Shown in pieces: positions 62,228-64,000 of a stretch of DNA of 64,000 nt. Made by a program: the position numbers and the translations under genes. The notes under the pieces are model-generated. The model saw nothing but the letters and a program-made list of their open reading frames with translations, made no database searches and was not told where the DNA came from. Numbering within the stretch: position 1 is the first letter of the stretch; each line of letters begins with the position of its first letter. The stretch is from Pseudomonadota bacterium (GTDB lineage: Bacteria > Myxococcota_A > Polyangia > Polyangiales > Polyangiaceae): the NCBI GenBank assembly GCA_023431345.1, contig JAEYWK010000070.1, positions 57,194-121,193 on the forward strand. Direction: 5' to 3'.

Positions 62228-63634
62228 CTACGAGAGCCGAAGGCCAAAGTACGACCGGGCGTTGCGGAAGCAGATGTCGGCGACCAGCCCGCCGAGCAAG
62301 TCGCGATCGTCGGGCAAGCGGCCGCGCCGGACGTCGTGACCCAGAATGTTGCAAAGCAGCCGGCGGAAGTACTCGTGCCGCGAGTACGACAAAAAGCCAC
62401 GCGATTGGGTCGACATACCGACGAAGCGCGAAAGCAGCCCCACCTGCGAGAGCGCGTCGATCTGCTTCTGCATGCCCTCCAGCTGGTCGAGGAACCACCA
62501 CGCAGCACCGAGCTGCAGCTTCCCCGGGACGGAGCCATCCTGGAAGTTGCCGAGCATGGTCGCCATCAGCTCGTTGTCACGCGGGTTGAGGTTGTAGACC
62601 ATCGTCTTCGCCAGCCGATGGTCACCATCGAGGCGCTCGAGGAAGCGCGCCAGGGGCCGTGCGGTCTCGAAATCGCCAATCGAGTCGAAGCCCGTGTCGG
62701 GGCCCAGCGCGCGGCGCATACGGGTGTTGTCGTTGCGGAGCGCGCCGAGGTGAAGCTGCTGCACCCAGCCGCGCGTGTGATCGAGCAGCGCGAGCTCGTG
62801 CAGCAGCGCCGACCGAAAGCGCGCCGCGCGACCGGGGTCCGCGGCCGTGCCGGAGCGCGCGGCCGCGAACGTCTCGCGCACCTCGTGCAGCGAGTAGTCG
62901 TCGGAGTACGCCGTCTCCAAGTCGTGAGCCGAGAGGCGCCCGCCGATTTCGTGGAAGGCGCGGTGCCGTGCGTCCAGCCCTTCGAGCAGCTGCTCGAAGG
63001 TGTTGACGCTGCTGCCGAGCCGCGCTTCGAGCCGCTCCAGCCAGGCGTTCAACCGCTCGGGCTCGTCGACGTCGAGGGCGCGGTCGGGGCGAAACGTCGG
63101 GTACATGCGGGTGCCGCTGGGGGCCGCGCGCGCGTAAGCGACGTGGTGCTCGAGCGAGTCGGCCGGATCATCGACGGTGCACACGGCCGCGACGTTGAAT
63201 TGCCGCAGCAGCCCGCGCGCCGAGAACGCCCGGTCGTTCAGCAGCGCGCCCGCCCGGTCGTAGATTTCGCGCGCGGTGGTCGGCCCGAGCAGCCGCCGAA
63301 TACCGAACGGGAACTTCAGCTCCAAATGGGTCCAATGGTAGAGCGGGCTACGCAGCGTCTCCGGCACGGTCGCGGCCCAGGCTTCGAACGTCTCCCAATC
63401 CGACTCGGGGCCGGCGTAGCGCGCCTGCGAGACGCCGCGATGGCGCATCGCGCGCCACTTGTAGTGATCGCCCTCGAGCCAGATCGCGGTCAGTGAACGA
63501 AAGCGATGATCGGTCGCGATCTGCTCGGGCGGCAGGTGGCAGTGATGATCGATGATGGGCTGGCCGGAGGCGAAGCGGTGGTAAAGATCGCGCGCTACGT
63601 CGGTCTCGAGCAGAAAGTCGTCGTCGAACAGCAT
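62228..63634 (-). CDS. uxaC: Uronate (glucuronate) isomerase
   Basis: 468 residues, start ATG at 63634. IIDHHCHLPPEQIA supplies the metal-binding HxH of the amidohydrolase superfamily; RFRSLTAIWLEGDHYKWRAM, TVDDPADSLEHHVAYARAA and MVYNLNPRDNELMATMLGNF are UxaC blocks. Interconverts D-glucuronate and D-fructuronate (or galacturonate/tagaturonate). Single gene; no other uronate-pathway genes nearby in the window. Confidence 0.94.
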   Translation of the reverse strand: MLFDDDFLLETDVARDLYHRFASGQPIIDHHCHLPPEQIATDHRFRSLTAIWLEGDHYKWRAMRHRGVSQARYAGPESDWETFEAWAATVPETLRSPLYHWTHLELKFPFGIRRLLGPTTAREIYDRAGALLNDRAFSARGLLRQFNVAAVCTVDDPADSLEHHVAYARAAPSGTRMYPTFRPDRALDVDEPERLNAWLERLEARLGSSVNTFEQLLEGLDARHRAFHEIGGRLSAHDLETAYSDDYSLHEVRETFAAARSGTAADPGRAARFRSALLHELALLDHTRGWVQQLHLGALRNDNTRMRRALGPDTGFDSIGDFETARPLARFLERLDGDHRLAKTMVYNLNPRDNELMATMLGNFQDGSVPGKLQLGAAWWFLDQLEGMQKQIDALSQVGLLSRFVGMSTQSRGFLSYSRHEYFRRLLCNILGHDVRRGRLPDDRDLLGGLVADICFRNARSYFGLRLS

Positions 63635-64000
63635 GGGTCAGCGGGTCCTGCAAGGTGAGCCCGTGCGCTGCGCGGCTCCGGAAAGCACGGCTCGCGACGA
63701 CCACATTCGACGATGCAAAGCTCGAGGAGGGGTCGCTGATAAGCCATCGCGTAGGAGCTCGAGCGCAAAGCTCGGGCAGAAGCGACCCGCGTCGAAACGA
63801 GGTGAGCATAGCCAAACGCCGGCCGACGTGGGAGCGAAAACGTCGCGGGCGTGAGCGGGACCGGGACCGAACCCTAGGGCGTGTCCCTGAATTGGGATTG
63901 CTCGCGCGTGCCCGTAAACGTGCCCGTGCCCGTGCCCGACGGTCCGTGAGGGGTCGTTGGGCCCGTTTGTTGGTAGGCCCAGGTTTGTGGCGCGGGCCAG
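63635..64000. other. Intergenic DNA to window end without a recognised gene
   Basis: 366 bases. Short frames do not look like protein. Near 63905-63940 GTGCCC is repeated several times in tandem-like fashion (GCGTGCCCGTAAACGTGCCC and onwards). No terminator or promoter chosen. Confidence 0.5.

Overview
The window looks like a myxobacterial chromosome (phylum Myxococcota, probably class Polyangia). It is very GC-rich. It carries a receiver/DUF4388-type regulator, a Ser/Thr kinase with the HRDVSPHNIL loop, a DUF1552/DUF1592 secreted pair, many Cys-rich or repeat-bearing lipoproteins, a metzincin with a MYXO-CTERM-like tail, and the gene order tig-clpP-clpX-lon. The exact taxon is an inference; no rRNA is present.

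The left 24 kb is accessory DNA: two related integrated elements of about 11-12 kb in the same orientation, separated by one resident regulator gene (11648-12904). Element 1 runs from beyond the left edge to about 11564. It starts with a tyrosine integrase cut by the window edge and ends in a tRNA 3' fragment followed by the tRNA's displaced terminator. Element 2 (13141-24116) is complete. It sits in an intact tRNA-Val(UAC) gene (13111-13182) and is bounded by a perfect 44-bp direct repeat (13141-13184 and 24073-24116). Both share one backbone, transcribed leftward: an excisionase-type HTH, a large RepA/DnaB-like ATPase with a C-terminal winged helix, a repeat-rich putative origin beside its 3' end, a small HTH, a variable module, an RHH protein, a near-identical about 71-aa protein, a small helical protein, a ParB/Spo0J-like protein and the integrase. 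Genes are chained by four-base stop/start overlaps (21 counted). I see no relaxase, conjugation, portal, capsid or large terminase gene. Element 1 has an S49 head-maturation-type protease and a scaffold-like protein, so phage satellites or replicating integrative elements are the best guess.

The most unusual point is that attP lies inside the integrase reading frame of element 2. In the chromosome int2 ends five codons into the tRNA. In the excised circle the same frame would cross the att core and continue for 66 codons encoded at the far right end (23871-24071). Element 1 has the matching orphan tail (11298-11564). Four copies of GCAAAAGTCC flank the core as candidate arm-type integrase sites. 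A third, decayed integrase overlaps tRNA-Phe at 53612-54105, so three tRNA integrations lie within about 54 kb.

From 24.2 kb onward the DNA is ordinary chromosome. It holds a TetR/hydrolase operon; proS (archaeal/eukaryotic type); the DUF1552/DUF1592 pair; lon, clpX, clpP and tig; a pair of small unknown genes ending in a strong terminator; parA-parB; Cys-rich and HEAT lipoproteins; a NUDIX hydrolase; a TPR lipoprotein; glnD; a secreted protein with a metzincin; bioB; cysS; a PilT-like ATPase; tRNA-Phe; a MarR/NTF2 divergent pair with a perfect operator palindrome; two secreted lipoproteins with a Ser/Thr kinase; a lone receiver protein; and uxaC. The last 366 bases hold no recognisable gene.
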